Shown piece after piece: positions 1-7,842 of a DNA stretch of 64,000 nt (positions within the stretch are counted from its first letter, which is position 1; every line of letters begins with the position of its first letter). The position numbers and the translations under genes were made by a program. The notes beneath the pieces were generated by a model that worked only from the letters and a program-made list of their open reading frames with translations, ran no database searches and had not been told where the DNA came from. Origin of the DNA: Chitinophagales bacterium (GTDB taxonomy: Bacteria; Bacteroidota; Bacteroidia; Chitinophagales; Saprospiraceae); assembly GCA_013298955.1 (NCBI GenBank), contig JAAFJT010000006.1, positions 1 to 64,000 of the forward strand, given 5' to 3'.

Positions 1-191
1 AATGCAACTTTTTTTAGCATTTAATTTAATTAAACACAAAGTGTTTTATATTAAAAACAGCCTTTTGACTCTTATTGATAATCAATCTTTTACAAGTAAC
101 TCTTTTTTTTAATCCAGTAATATAAGGCGAGTTTAAAGAATTAGAAATCAATGTTATCAGTACATTAATAATTTGGGTTTTATGGTATAGT

Positions 192-812
192 TTGATAGGT
201 TCTTTGATAGGCTTCGCTTTCGGTTTTGTACCTTACTTTGATATGGGTTTTAGTGGAAAAGAAAGTGATGCAATTTTTTGTCAAAATTCTAAAGCGTATA
301 TTTTAGGGATAGAGTGGGATTACTGCAAGAATGGATTATGGAAGAATACCAAAGGCTATTTAGAAGAATTGAGTAAAAAAGATGCAAGTCTAAGTGATTG
401 GTGGATGCATTTTGTATTAGCTGGAACCCGTAGTGTTGCGGAATCTTTTTTGACCTCTTTTTTGTTTATTAGTTACGAGTGCATCAAAGCATCTAAAATA
501 GTTGCTAATGCGCGAATAAAAGCAGAACAAGACAAAAAAACGGCGGAAGATTTACGAATTGTCGCAGAGAAAGGCAAAAAAACGGCAGAAGATTTGCGAA
601 TTGTTGCGGAAAAAGAAAAAGAAAAAGCAGAATTGTTTAGGGATGCTTTAAATCATGAGGAATGGTTTCATTTTTCAAGTAATATTTTTAGTCATGCTGT
701 AGAAGTGGTATCGAATATAACTCAAAATTCTGATAAAGAGGAAGAACAACAGTTAAAAACTTATTTGAATGGATTAGCTCAATTATTTCGATATAAAAAT
801 GCTCATTCTTGA
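192..812 (+). CDS. Truncated LytS-like membrane protein (two TM, coiled coil, partial His_kinase motif)
   Basis: Two hydrophobic stretches (the N-terminus and about residues 72-95) precede a charged coiled coil with a duplicated 14-residue unit. The tail has the pattern HFxxN...L..L..LFRY, which resembles the start of the LytS-type His_kinase domain (HFLFN...LS.LLRY); no ATPase domain follows. The track start is a TTG. The frame stays open and hydrophobic up to about position 126 but offers no ATG there, so the true start is unknown and the 5' end may be damaged. It overlaps the next ORF by 14 nt. The kinase link is inference from a short pattern; a plain coiled-coil membrane protein is the alternative. 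Confidence 0.5.
   Translation: MIGSLIGFAFGFVPYFDMGFSGKESDAIFCQNSKAYILGIEWDYCKNGLWKNTKGYLEELSKKDASLSDWWMHFVLAGTRSVAESFLTSFLFISYECIKASKIVANARIKAEQDKKTAEDLRIVAEKGKKTAEDLRIVAEKEKEKAELFRDALNHEEWFHFSSNIFSHAVEVVSNITQNSDKEEEQQLKTYLNGLAQLFRYKNAHS
534..617 (+). repeat. 42-nt in-frame tandem duplication in a coiled coil
   Basis: Two adjacent 42-nt units (534-575 and 576-617) encode KKTAEDLRIVAEK followed by G or E. They differ at only a few, mostly synonymous, positions, which indicates a recent in-frame duplication that lengthened the coiled coil by two heptads. Confidence 0.8.
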
Positions 813-999
813 AGAAAATAAACTTTCATATCAAGAGGTTGAATATGAATATAAGGATATTGTATGTGTCATAAGCAGCAATAGTATTAACACCATTTAC
901 TTGAAAAATAAAGATACCGTTCCGATTAGAGCCAATCACATCGCACTAACAGCTTTTGAAAATCAATCCAGTTTTATTAAAATTGCTAAGGGCTCGTAA
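799..999 (+). CDS. Short LytTR-like protein (partial DNA-binding domain)
   Basis: This 66-residue ORF starts with ATG inside the last codons of the preceding gene, an overlap that suggests translational coupling. Its sequence follows the LytTR pattern: YKDIVCVIS, a strand ending in TIYLKNKD, then VPIRANHIAL and FIKIAKGS, corresponding to the FIRIHKS stretch of LytTR domains. The last LytTR strands are absent, so it is either a minimal version or a decayed remnant. No ribosome binding site of note is visible. The assignment is inference from a weak pattern. Confidence 0.45.
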   Translation: MLILEENKLSYQEVEYEYKDIVCVISSNSINTIYLKNKDTVPIRANHIALTAFENQSSFIKIAKGS

Positions 1000-1130
1000 C
1001 AGAGTCCATAAATTTGTACAAACTTACAGAATATTGCACATTAATAGTGTCAATTGCTCTAAAAGTACAAGTTTAGTAAAAATGACAGAAAAATGACAAA
1101 AAAAAATCGAATCTTTGAGAATCGAAGTTC

Positions 1131-1138
1131 TAACTTTG
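1131..1138 (+). promoter_or_regulatory. Possible -7 element upstream of tnpB
   Basis: TAACTTTG matches the Bacteroidota TAnnTTTG element 26 nt before the tnpB ATG. No well-spaced -33 TTTG was found, so support is weak. Confidence 0.3.
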
Positions 1139-1163
1139 TGTTGAATTTAAAGAGAACCGAATC

Positions 1164-2375
1164 ATGAAATCCATCCAAGTACGATTAGAATTCAATAATG
1201 AGAAACGGAGTCTTGCGGCACAGCATGCAGGGACGGCTCGTTATGCGTACAATTGGGGGTTAGCAAAGAGTCAAAAAGCACATCAATTGGGTCTGAAACG
1301 CCCGACGGCGGTTGATTTGCATAAAGAGTGGGTCGTTTTCAAACATACGGAAGCGACTTGGGCAGCCTCGGTCTCGAAATGCGCTCCTCAAGAAGCGTTT
1401 CGGCATTTAAATACCGCCTATCAACGTGCCTTTAAAATGAAACACGTCCGACTGCCGAAATTTAAAAAGAAAGGTCAAAAAGATAGTTTTTATTTGGAAG
1501 GGAGCATTCATTTGAAAGGCAATCGCATCCAATTGCCTAAATTGGGCTGGGTGAAATGCAGTGAAACGTTGCCACAGGGCGTTGTAGTGAAAAATGTCAC
1601 GGTTTCTCGACAAGCGGAACATTGGTTTGTCAGTTTTAAAATGCCTCATTCTAAATCGGTACCAACGATTGATAATCAATCGATTATAGGCGTAGATTTG
1701 GGTATCAAGACGCTTGCAACGTTGAGCGATGGACAAACAATAGCGAATCTACGCCCTTATCGCCAACACAAACGGAAACTTCGTTTGGCACAGCGACAAG
1801 CGAGTAAAAAATATATCAAAGGAAAATCAGCTAAAGAGCAAAGTCACAATTATCAAAAGGCGCAAGCCAACGTAGCGAAAATTCATTACAAAATTGCGCG
1901 TATTCGCAAAGATGCCCTCCATCAAGTCACGACTCGACTCGCCAAGAACCACCGCGAAGTCGTCATCGAAAATTTGAATATCAAAGGCATGAGCCGCAAC
2001 CACAAATTAGCGTCTGCCATTCTCGACGGCGGTTTTTATGAATTTCGCCGTCAACTCACCTACAAATGTGAATGGTATGGCTCGAAATTGACCATTGTAG
2101 ACCGATTTTATCCTTCGTCCAAGACCTGTTCAGGGTGCCAAAAGGTCAAAAAGGAGTTGTCTTTAAAAGAACGAACCTATTGTTGTGAGCATTGTGGATT
2201 GGCAATCGACCGAGACCTCAATGCTGCCATCAATTTAAGAAATCAGGCGGTGAGTTACACCGTGTCAGCCTGTGGAGTGTTCAAACCACCTAATGACTCG
2301 TTTGTTGGGAACACTGTGAAGCAGGAAGCAGATTGCGAAATTGAAAATGTTCAAGATTGTGTAAGTTCTGTGTAG
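1164..2375 (+). CDS. tnpB: IS200/IS605-family TnpB, RNA-guided endonuclease (solo)
   Basis: TnpB proteins are RuvC-like nucleases guided by an omega RNA that overlaps the 3' end of their own gene. This copy looks intact at 403 residues, a normal length. The three RuvC motifs are visible: GVDLGIKTLA (Asp near 178), VVIENLNIKGM (Glu near 269) and DRDLNAAINL (Asp near 351). A CxxC...CxxC zinc ribbon (CSGC, CEHC) lies between the last two, and the N-terminal wedge region is present. No TnpA (Y1 transposase) gene lies nearby, so the element is solo and may be immobile or mobilised in trans. The omega RNA would be expected across the 3' end of the gene and the next 100 nt or so, but its end was not identified. 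Neighbours give no functional hint. Confidence 0.93.
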   Translation: MKSIQVRLEFNNEKRSLAAQHAGTARYAYNWGLAKSQKAHQLGLKRPTAVDLHKEWVVFKHTEATWAASVSKCAPQEAFRHLNTAYQRAFKMKHVRLPKFKKKGQKDSFYLEGSIHLKGNRIQLPKLGWVKCSETLPQGVVVKNVTVSRQAEHWFVSFKMPHSKSVPTIDNQSIIGVDLGIKTLATLSDGQTIANLRPYRQHKRKLRLAQRQASKKYIKGKSAKEQSHNYQKAQANVAKIHYKIARIRKDALHQVTTRLAKNHREVVIENLNIKGMSRNHKLASAILDGGFYEFRRQLTYKCEWYGSKLTIVDRFYPSSKTCSGCQKVKKELSLKERTYCCEHCGLAIDRDLNAAINLRNQAVSYTVSACGVFKPPNDSFVGNTVKQEADCEIENVQDCVSSV

Positions 2376-2472
2376 CGGATATTAGGGTTTTTGCTGCAAA
2401 TAGAGGTCTATTAGAAACATGAATAATGAATTCGAACTAAAACTGTAATTTTTTTGGATAGAAATGTGTACA

Positions 2473-2527
2473 AAAATTTTAATAGCGAATGGAGGATTTA
2501 AAATCCTCCATTCGCTGTTAAAATTTT
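2473..2527. terminator. 27-bp-arm hairpin between convergent genes
   Basis: An inverted repeat centred on base 2500 has arms of 27 bp with one mismatch; the core is GGAGGATTT/AAATCCTCC flanked by A/T tracts. It lies between tnpB (+) and an unknown gene (-), which fits a bidirectional terminator. It could also be the right-end structure of the TnpB element. Confidence 0.7.
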
Positions 2528-2554
2528 CGATTGCCAATATTGTATAAATTAAAA

Positions 2555-2899
2555 TTATTCATCGTCAGATGGATTATAATACAATTTATATTCTTTCAAC
2601 GCTTTATCAATTTGTCGGTCGCTGACCTTCCACTTTGGAATAAACCCATTTTTATCAATGTCCAATTCCACATAATCGCCCCCTTGCTTCGGGAAAAAAT
2701 CGGGAACATAACCGCGATAATAGCAGAATGGTCCATCTACGGTTTCAAATTGGATGATACAGCAATCTGCCGTTTTGTAATTGGTGTAAACGGCATGTTT
2801 AAAAAGCCAATTGTCAACTTTCATGGTGTGAAGGTTGATGCTCAAAGTACTTGCAGAATCTTCAAATAGAATGTGCATTTTTTGATATTTTTTGTTCAT
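2555..2899 (-). CDS. Hypothetical protein, 115 aa
   Basis: I do not recognise this family. The start is placed at the second Met (MNKKYQKMHI) because AGGT precedes it closely, while the track start 17 codons upstream lies in AT-rich sequence without a binding site. The protein looks globular and cytosolic, with no signal peptide or membrane segment. It is rich in aromatic residues (WLFKHAVY, PFCYYRGYVP, FIPKWKV) and ends acidic (PSDDE). The gene stands alone, convergent with tnpB and divergent from the LacI regulator. Its neighbours suggest no function. Confidence 0.6.
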   Translation of the reverse strand: MNKKYQKMHILFEDSASTLSINLHTMKVDNWLFKHAVYTNYKTADCCIIQFETVDGPFCYYRGYVPDFFPKQGGDYVELDIDKNGFIPKWKVSDRQIDKALKEYKLYYNPSDDE

Positions 2900-3123
2900 T
2901 ACCTGTTTTGATTTTGTTTTAGAAAAAATTACTAAATTTCTAATTATCAATGATACTTAAAAATAAAATTAACGCGGCAAAGATAAGCATGACAATTCTT
3001 TTTGACAAATTATTTAAAACATAAAGTTTGTATTGATATAAAAAAAAACATTATCTGTAAAACAAATAATTGAATAAACGCACAACGATTATTTCTTTTT
3101 TTTCAAAAAAAACCAAGTAAAAA

Positions 3124-3154
3124 TTTGGAGAATTAAAAAAAGACACTACTTTTG
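3124..3154 (+). promoter_or_regulatory. Bacteroidota promoter of the LacI regulator; predicts a leaderless mRNA
   Basis: TTTG at 3124-3127 (-33) and TACTTTTG at 3147-3154 (-7) are separated by 19 nt, a normal spacing. Transcription would then begin at about 3160, on the GTG start codon itself. Confidence 0.65.
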
Positions 3155-3159
3155 CCTTT

Positions 3160-4179
3160 GTGAAGCCAAAAAAGAAAATTTTATTAAAAGACATTGCTCT
3201 GGAAGTTGGGGTATCAACTGCATTAGTGTCTTATGTGTTGAACAATCAGAAGGAAAATCGCATCGGCAAAGAGGTGGCAGATAAAATCAGAAAAGTAGCC
3301 AAAGAACTGAATTATCAGCCGAATCAGATTGCGAAAAGCCTTAAAATGCAAAAAACGCATACGATTGGGTTGATTGTGGCGGATATTGCCAATCCATTTT
3401 CATCTCAATTAGCGCGAATTATCGAAGACGAAGCGAAAAAAAAGGGATATACCGTTATTTTTGGCAGTTCAGATGAAAAGGTTGACAAAATGCAAGATTT
3501 GATTAATGTATTATTGAATCGGCAAGTCGATGGTTTCATTATTGCGGCGGTGGAGCAGTCGGAAGTGGCAATCGAACAATTGGATACAAATGGCGTTCCG
3601 TTTGTACTCATAGACCGTTATTTTCCGAATCAACCTTTCCCTTATGTGGCGATTGATAATTATGGGGCAGCCTTTACAGCCGTTTCGCATTTGGCGGGTC
3701 GGGGCAAGAAAAAAATCGGTTTGATTACTTATGAGACGAGTTTATTTCACCTTTTGGAACGAAAACGCGGGTATAGAGCCGCTTTGCTGTATGAAAATTT
3801 GGAAGATGATAAACATTTAGTGCATGAAGTGACGATTGATTCGACTCAACAAGATGTAAAACAAGGGATTCGACGCTTATTGCTAACCGAAAATCCCGCA
3901 GATGCTTTGTTATTTGGCAGCAATACCCTTGCAATGTATGGCTTAAAAGCGATTCGGGATTTAAATATCTTGATTCCTGAACAGGTCGCAGTAGTCACTT
4001 TTGATGAAACCGATACTTACAATCTTTTCTATGTGCCTTTAACGTATATCAAACAGCCTTTGGCTGAAATCGGGAAACAAGCTACTGAAGCACTTTTAAA
4101 GTGCCTTCAAGAACATCAACCTTTAACTTTGCAGGTCAATTTAAACGCTGAGTTGGTCGTGCAAAAGTCTTCAATGTAA
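3160..4179 (+). CDS. LacI-family transcriptional regulator
   Basis: The N-terminal helix-turn-helix reads LKDIALEVGVSTALVSYVLN and is followed by the hinge helix region. The rest is a periplasmic-binding-protein-like effector domain (TIGLIVADIANPF, VDGFIIAA, PFVLIDRYF, AVVTFDETD). At 339 residues it has the usual family length. The start is GTG; the next in-frame Met is about 60 residues in and would delete the DNA-binding domain, so GTG is required. It lies directly upstream of a sugar kinase and sugar porter, and a LacI-type palindrome sits before the kinase, so it most likely represses that operon and responds to its sugar or sugar phosphate. The ligand is not identifiable from sequence. 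Confidence 0.9.
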   Translation: MKPKKKILLKDIALEVGVSTALVSYVLNNQKENRIGKEVADKIRKVAKELNYQPNQIAKSLKMQKTHTIGLIVADIANPFSSQLARIIEDEAKKKGYTVIFGSSDEKVDKMQDLINVLLNRQVDGFIIAAVEQSEVAIEQLDTNGVPFVLIDRYFPNQPFPYVAIDNYGAAFTAVSHLAGRGKKKIGLITYETSLFHLLERKRGYRAALLYENLEDDKHLVHEVTIDSTQQDVKQGIRRLLLTENPADALLFGSNTLAMYGLKAIRDLNILIPEQVAVVTFDETDTYNLFYVPLTYIKQPLAEIGKQATEALLKCLQEHQPLTLQVNLNAELVVQKSSM

Positions 4180-4229
4180 TTTTTTTAATCGATTTGTTGT
4201 GCTAAAATTTACTTTAAATTAATATGTTT

Positions 4230-4256
4230 AATCGTTTAAATCTTTTTTAAACGATT
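4230..4256. promoter_or_regulatory. Probable LacI-family operator
   Basis: AATCGTTTAAA and TTTAAACGATT form an 11-bp perfect inverted repeat around a 5-nt spacer, with the CG steps typical of LacI-family half-sites. It sits where the -33 region of the downstream promoter would be, so bound repressor would block the polymerase. Confidence 0.6.
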
Positions 4257-4275
4257 CAGCAAACAAACTTTTGTC

Positions 4276-4283
4276 TATTTTTG
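4276..4283 (+). promoter_or_regulatory. -7 element of the sugar kinase operon
   Basis: TATTTTTG matches TAnnTTTG exactly and lies 27 nt before the ATG at 4311. The TTG start in the ORF track (4281) falls inside it and is therefore unlikely. Confidence 0.55.
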
Positions 4284-4310
4284 TATCTTTTGTGGTTCAA
4301 ATTTTCTAAA

Positions 4311-5216
4311 ATGTTTCAAAAAAAACAATATATCTGTAGTTTTGGGGAAGTCTTGTGGGATATTTTCCCTTCAGGCAAACTACCTGGTGGTGCGCCTATG
4401 AATTTTGCGATTGGCATTCAAAATCTTGGGATTCCTACGGTCATGTTGAGTCGGGTTGGCAAAGACGAATTGGGTGTAGCGTTGCAAGATTTTTTAAAAA
4501 GTAAAAATTGTACGACGGATTACATTCAAGTCGATGCGCAATGTGCCACAGGGATTGTACAAGTGACCGCCACTTCAACAGGCGAAAATCAGTATGAAAT
4601 CGTTCAAAATTCGGCATGGGATTACATGGAAGTAACGCCGCAAGCCCGTAAAATCGTTCAAAATGCTTTTGCGATTGCCTATGGAACGCTTTCTTGTCGA
4701 AATGAAGTGTCTAAAAATGCCCTATTAAATTTGTTAAAAGACGCACCTATCAAAATTTTTGATGTTAATTTCCGCCCACCTTTCTACACGCAAACCTTAG
4801 TGGAAGCCCTGATGCAGCCTGCCGACATCGTAAAAATGAATGATGAAGAACTTCATATTATGAGTAATTGGTATGATATGTCCAAAAAAACAGAACAGGA
4901 ACAAATGCGGTATCTTAAAAACAAGTTTGGTTTAGATAAAATCGTCGTGACCAAAGGTGCGAATGGTGCTGCGTTGTTGGACAATACAGGTTATCACACG
5001 TCCAAAGGTTTTAAAGTGCAAGTGGTGGATACCGTCGGAAGTGGCGATGCGTTTTTAGCCGGTTTTTTAAAAAGTTTTTATTTTGACCATGCGACTCCAC
5101 AAGCCGCTTTGCGATTTGCTTGCGCTCTTGGTGCGTTAGTTGCGACCCATAAAGGAGCGAATCCGATTCTAAATCAATCACATATACATCAAATTTTTAA
5201 ACAAAATGAAGAATAA
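4311..5216 (+). CDS. PfkB-family carbohydrate kinase, probably fructokinase
   Basis: This ATP-dependent sugar kinase of the ribokinase/PfkB fold would act in the cytosol on the sugar imported by the adjacent porter. The N-terminal substrate motif LPGGAPMNFAIGIQNLG and the C-terminal signature DTVGSGDAFLAGFL, with the catalytic Asp, are both present. Length from ATG 4311 is 301 residues, typical of fructokinases. The ATG was chosen because the upstream TTG overlaps the promoter. The gene overlaps the porter gene by 11 nt, so the two are co-transcribed. Fructose is the best guess from the GEVLWD and GGAPMNFA motifs; another hexose is possible. Confidence 0.85.
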   Translation: MFQKKQYICSFGEVLWDIFPSGKLPGGAPMNFAIGIQNLGIPTVMLSRVGKDELGVALQDFLKSKNCTTDYIQVDAQCATGIVQVTATSTGENQYEIVQNSAWDYMEVTPQARKIVQNAFAIAYGTLSCRNEVSKNALLNLLKDAPIKIFDVNFRPPFYTQTLVEALMQPADIVKMNDEELHIMSNWYDMSKKTEQEQMRYLKNKFGLDKIVVTKGANGAALLDNTGYHTSKGFKVQVVDTVGSGDAFLAGFLKSFYFDHATPQAALRFACALGALVATHKGANPILNQSHIHQIFKQNEE

Positions 5217-6525
5217 CAAACTCTTACTTTGGTCGCTCACCGTTGCTTTATGCGGACTTTTGTTCGGATTAGACACAGCAGTTATTTCGGGCGCGGAGCA
5301 AAAAATCCAAAAACTTTGGAATTTATCGCCCGGATTACACGGACTTGCGATTGCAATGGCATTGTACGGAACGGTGTTTGGCTCCATGTTTGGCGGCTGG
5401 TTTGCAGATTTATTGGGTCGGAAACGCGCTCTTTTCTGGGTCGGTTTTGGCTTTTTTGTTTCGTCAATTGGCTCGGCAGTCGCACAGGACGTTTATACCT
5501 TCATGTTATTTCGCTTATTGGGCGGCTTATGTATTGGCGCATCGTCTGTGGTTGCCCCCATTTATATATCCGAAATTGCTCCTGCGAAATCACGCGGTTT
5601 TTTGGTTGCCTTATTCCAATTCAACATCGTTTTTGGGATTATGGCTGCCTATATTTCAAACTATTTATTTCAAAATTCGGGTTCAGAAGATGCTTGGCGG
5701 TGGATGTTAGGAATTGTCGGGATTCCGTCTTTGATTTTCACAATTTTGACCTTATTGATTTCCGAAAGTCCGCGCTGGTTGGCATTGGTGAAAGGCGATA
5801 ACGCTGCTGCAAAAGTCGTGTTAGCCGAAATTGACCCTGCTACTTCCAACGAAACGTTGAAATCTATCTTAGAATCGCAAGCCTCCACTAAAAACCAACC
5901 CACTATTTCCTTTTTTTCAGGCAAATACAATTTACCCATTTTATTATCTTTTTTATTGGCATTTTTCAATCAAGCCTCTGGTATTAACGCCGTTATATAT
6001 TACGCACCGCGTATATTTGAATCAACAGGATTAGGCGCATCTACTGCTTTACTTTCGACCGCAGGGATTGGTTTAATCAACCTTATTTTCACGATGGTAG
6101 GCGTTTCGATGATTGACAAATTAGGTCGTCGCGTGCTAATGTACATTGGTTCAATTGGTTATATAGTATCTTTGGCACTCATAGCAAGAGCCTTTTACAC
6201 CGATTCATTTACAGGAATGACGATTTTTGTATTTATGTTTATCGCGTCACACGCAATTGGACAAGGCGCGGTCATTTGGGTTTTCTTTTCAGAAATCTTT
6301 CCAAATGAAGTGCGGGCGAGTGGACAAGCCTTTGGTTGTTTTGTACACTGGGTTTTTGCGGCGATTATCACGAATGTCTTCCCGATTTTCTCAGCAAAAT
6401 TGGGTGGCGGTCCCATCTTTTTATTTTTCTCGGTGATGATGATTTTCCAATTACTCTATGTTCGTTTTATGATGCCTGAAACAAAAGGCGTTGCGTTAGA
6501 AGACATGCAAACGAGATTTCATTAA
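5206..6525 (+). CDS. MFS sugar porter (sugar:H+ symporter)
   Basis: A 439-residue inner-membrane transporter with twelve predicted helices and the full set of sugar-porter signatures: GLLFGLDTAVISGA, GRK in the loop after helix 2, RLLGGLCIGASSV, ESPRWL at the central loop, QASGINAVIYYAPRIFE, DKLGRR and PETKG at the C-terminus. It is related to XylE/GLUT-type proton symporters. Its start lies within the kinase gene (11-nt overlap), so the two proteins should be made together: uptake, then phosphorylation. It is likely controlled by the upstream LacI regulator. Confidence 0.92.
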   Translation: MKNNKLLLWSLTVALCGLLFGLDTAVISGAEQKIQKLWNLSPGLHGLAIAMALYGTVFGSMFGGWFADLLGRKRALFWVGFGFFVSSIGSAVAQDVYTFMLFRLLGGLCIGASSVVAPIYISEIAPAKSRGFLVALFQFNIVFGIMAAYISNYLFQNSGSEDAWRWMLGIVGIPSLIFTILTLLISESPRWLALVKGDNAAAKVVLAEIDPATSNETLKSILESQASTKNQPTISFFSGKYNLPILLSFLLAFFNQASGINAVIYYAPRIFESTGLGASTALLSTAGIGLINLIFTMVGVSMIDKLGRRVLMYIGSIGYIVSLALIARAFYTDSFTGMTIFVFMFIASHAIGQGAVIWVFFSEIFPNEVRASGQAFGCFVHWVFAAIITNVFPIFSAKLGGGPIFLFFSVMMIFQLLYVRFMMPETKGVALEDMQTRFH

Positions 6526-6547
6526 GGCATACAACTTATTCATTATT

Positions 6548-6698
6548 ATGGATTTACAAATAAATCATATCCAACATATTGGCATCCCCGTTACGAATAT
6601 AACGGTTTCAGAAGCCTTTTATGAGCGATTGGGTTTTTAAAAACGTCATGGCTTCCACTTTTGAGCATAAGCCCCGATGGCTAAATATTAGAATTTAA
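6548..6698 (+). pseudogene. Broken VOC/glyoxalase-family gene fragment
   Basis: An ATG 22 nt after the porter stop opens a frame reading HIQHIGIPVTNITVSEAFYE, the canonical start of a VOC-domain protein, but it stops after 30 codons at GF-stop. Moving one base within the T run restores KNVMASTFEH, the expected continuation, which then ends at 6696-6698. The remaining two thirds of the domain are missing. It was probably the third gene of the sugar operon, lost by a frameshift and 3' deletion next to the long palindrome. Confidence 0.75.
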
Positions 6699-6700
6699 TC

Positions 6701-6779
6701 AAATATTGTTCTGCAAAAAGGGTATGTTTCGGAAACCTTTAAGGTTTCCGAAACATACCCTTTTTGCAGAACAATATTT
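6701..6779. repeat. 79-bp perfect palindrome
   Basis: Two 39-bp arms match without error around base 6740 (core CGGAAACCTTtAAGGTTTCCG, extending to AAATATTGTT). It lies between the broken VOC gene and the convergent Rpn nuclease. It is far longer than a usual terminator and exact over its whole length, which suggests recent formation or active maintenance. Confidence 0.95.
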
Positions 6780-6855
6780 TGTCCTCGAAAAGCAATGCGT
6801 AACATGAGTTATTAACAACCATGTTTTTAATATTATTTTTTTTAATAAAAATATA

Positions 6856-7737
6856 TCACTTGTTTTGTTTTTTGATAATTGCTTGCACTTTTGCAAGTGG
6901 AAGTTGAACAACATCCGCGATATGTTCAGGGCTCATCCCAACTAACAGAAGTCTTATCACAACTTCTTGTTTTGTTTTATCAACCGTTTTATTGATAACC
7001 TCCTGTGTATCAATCTCTATATTATGATTTCGACTTGCAATGCTATGTAAATAATTTATATACGCATTGTATTTTTTCCTATCTTCTTCTGAAAGTTTCA
7101 TCACATCCAATTTTTCACTCGCTTCTTGAAGTCCTTTGGCTCGAAAGGAATCTTTGATTTCGGCATTTTTAAGAAAATAAACCCATTCATCTAAGGTATC
7201 ATTGACTTTATTGCGAAACTTCCCTGTTTTAATAATCCAATATTCGGGAAAAATTTCATAAACCTGCGCTTTATCATAGGCTTCTTGCTGCTTTTTGGAG
7301 AGTCCCAACAGGTCGCCTAAATGAAGCCCTTTGAATTGAGTGGTGCCATGATAGACGTAATCTTTACCTTGCCCCAAATCAAAGTAGGCAATCGTAATTG
7401 AAATCACCTTCTTAACCTGTGCATAGGCATCACTTTCTTTCATGTGTTCGGCAATCGACTTGGAAACCCCAAATAAAATGCGATGAAAATAATCATATTC
7501 TTGCGTACTTTGAATCTCAATGATGATGAGTTCTCCATTCGCATTTTCGATGAGAATATCCACACGGTTGAATTTATCATCTTCGGTTTCCTTATTGGCT
7601 TCACTTTCCAGAATTTGCCGAATCAACACATTGTAACCCAACAACTCTGACAAAAAGCCTTCTAAGATGTCGAAATTGGCTTTATGGCGAAGCATTTTTT
7701 TCATCGCCCAATCAAAACGAACTAATTTTTTGGACAT
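6856..7737 (-). CDS. Rpn-family PD-(D/E)XK nuclease (transposase-like)
   Basis: The protein belongs to the Rpn/PD-(D/E)XK transposase-like family, whose members promote RecA-independent recombination in E. coli. The N-terminal signature FDWAMKKMLRHKANFDILEGFL is present. The nuclease core shows Asp 60 (RVDILI) and Glu 74/Gln 76 (IIIEIQS), and a YDYFHRILFGVSKSI helix follows. The C-terminal 40 residues (GMSPEHIADVVQLPLAKVQAI) look like a small helix-turn-helix. At 293 residues it is complete. The ATG at 7737 follows a -7 element by only about 15 nt. The gene stands alone. Such genes usually occur in many copies per genome, so paralogues elsewhere are expected. Confidence 0.88.
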   Translation of the reverse strand: MSKKLVRFDWAMKKMLRHKANFDILEGFLSELLGYNVLIRQILESEANKETEDDKFNRVDILIENANGELIIIEIQSTQEYDYFHRILFGVSKSIAEHMKESDAYAQVKKVISITIAYFDLGQGKDYVYHGTTQFKGLHLGDLLGLSKKQQEAYDKAQVYEIFPEYWIIKTGKFRNKVNDTLDEWVYFLKNAEIKDSFRAKGLQEASEKLDVMKLSEEDRKKYNAYINYLHSIASRNHNIEIDTQEVINKTVDKTKQEVVIRLLLVGMSPEHIADVVQLPLAKVQAIIKKQNK

Positions 7738-7752
7738 AGCATGATTTTTTTA

Positions 7753-7760
7753 CAAAGTTA
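7753..7760 (-). promoter_or_regulatory. -7 element of the Rpn nuclease gene
   Basis: TAACTTTG on the minus strand matches TAnnTTTG. It would place the transcript start about 9 nt before the ATG, a very short leader. No clear -33 was found. Confidence 0.45.
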
Positions 7761-7842
7761 ACTTAAATTAGCACTTAAAGTTTTTTTTGAAAAAATCAAA
7801 AAAACTAAATTTTGCAGTAATTTATCTGTTTTTTGAATTGTT

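Noticed and set aside
2531-2869. 112-codon plus-strand ORF opposite the unknown 115-aa gene
   Set aside because: The minus-strand frame has a better start context and more natural composition; this frame is a shadow.
5229-5801. 190-codon ORF in another frame within the sugar porter gene
   Set aside because: It is Cys/Arg/Phe-rich with no domain pattern; the overlapping frame has all sugar-porter signatures.
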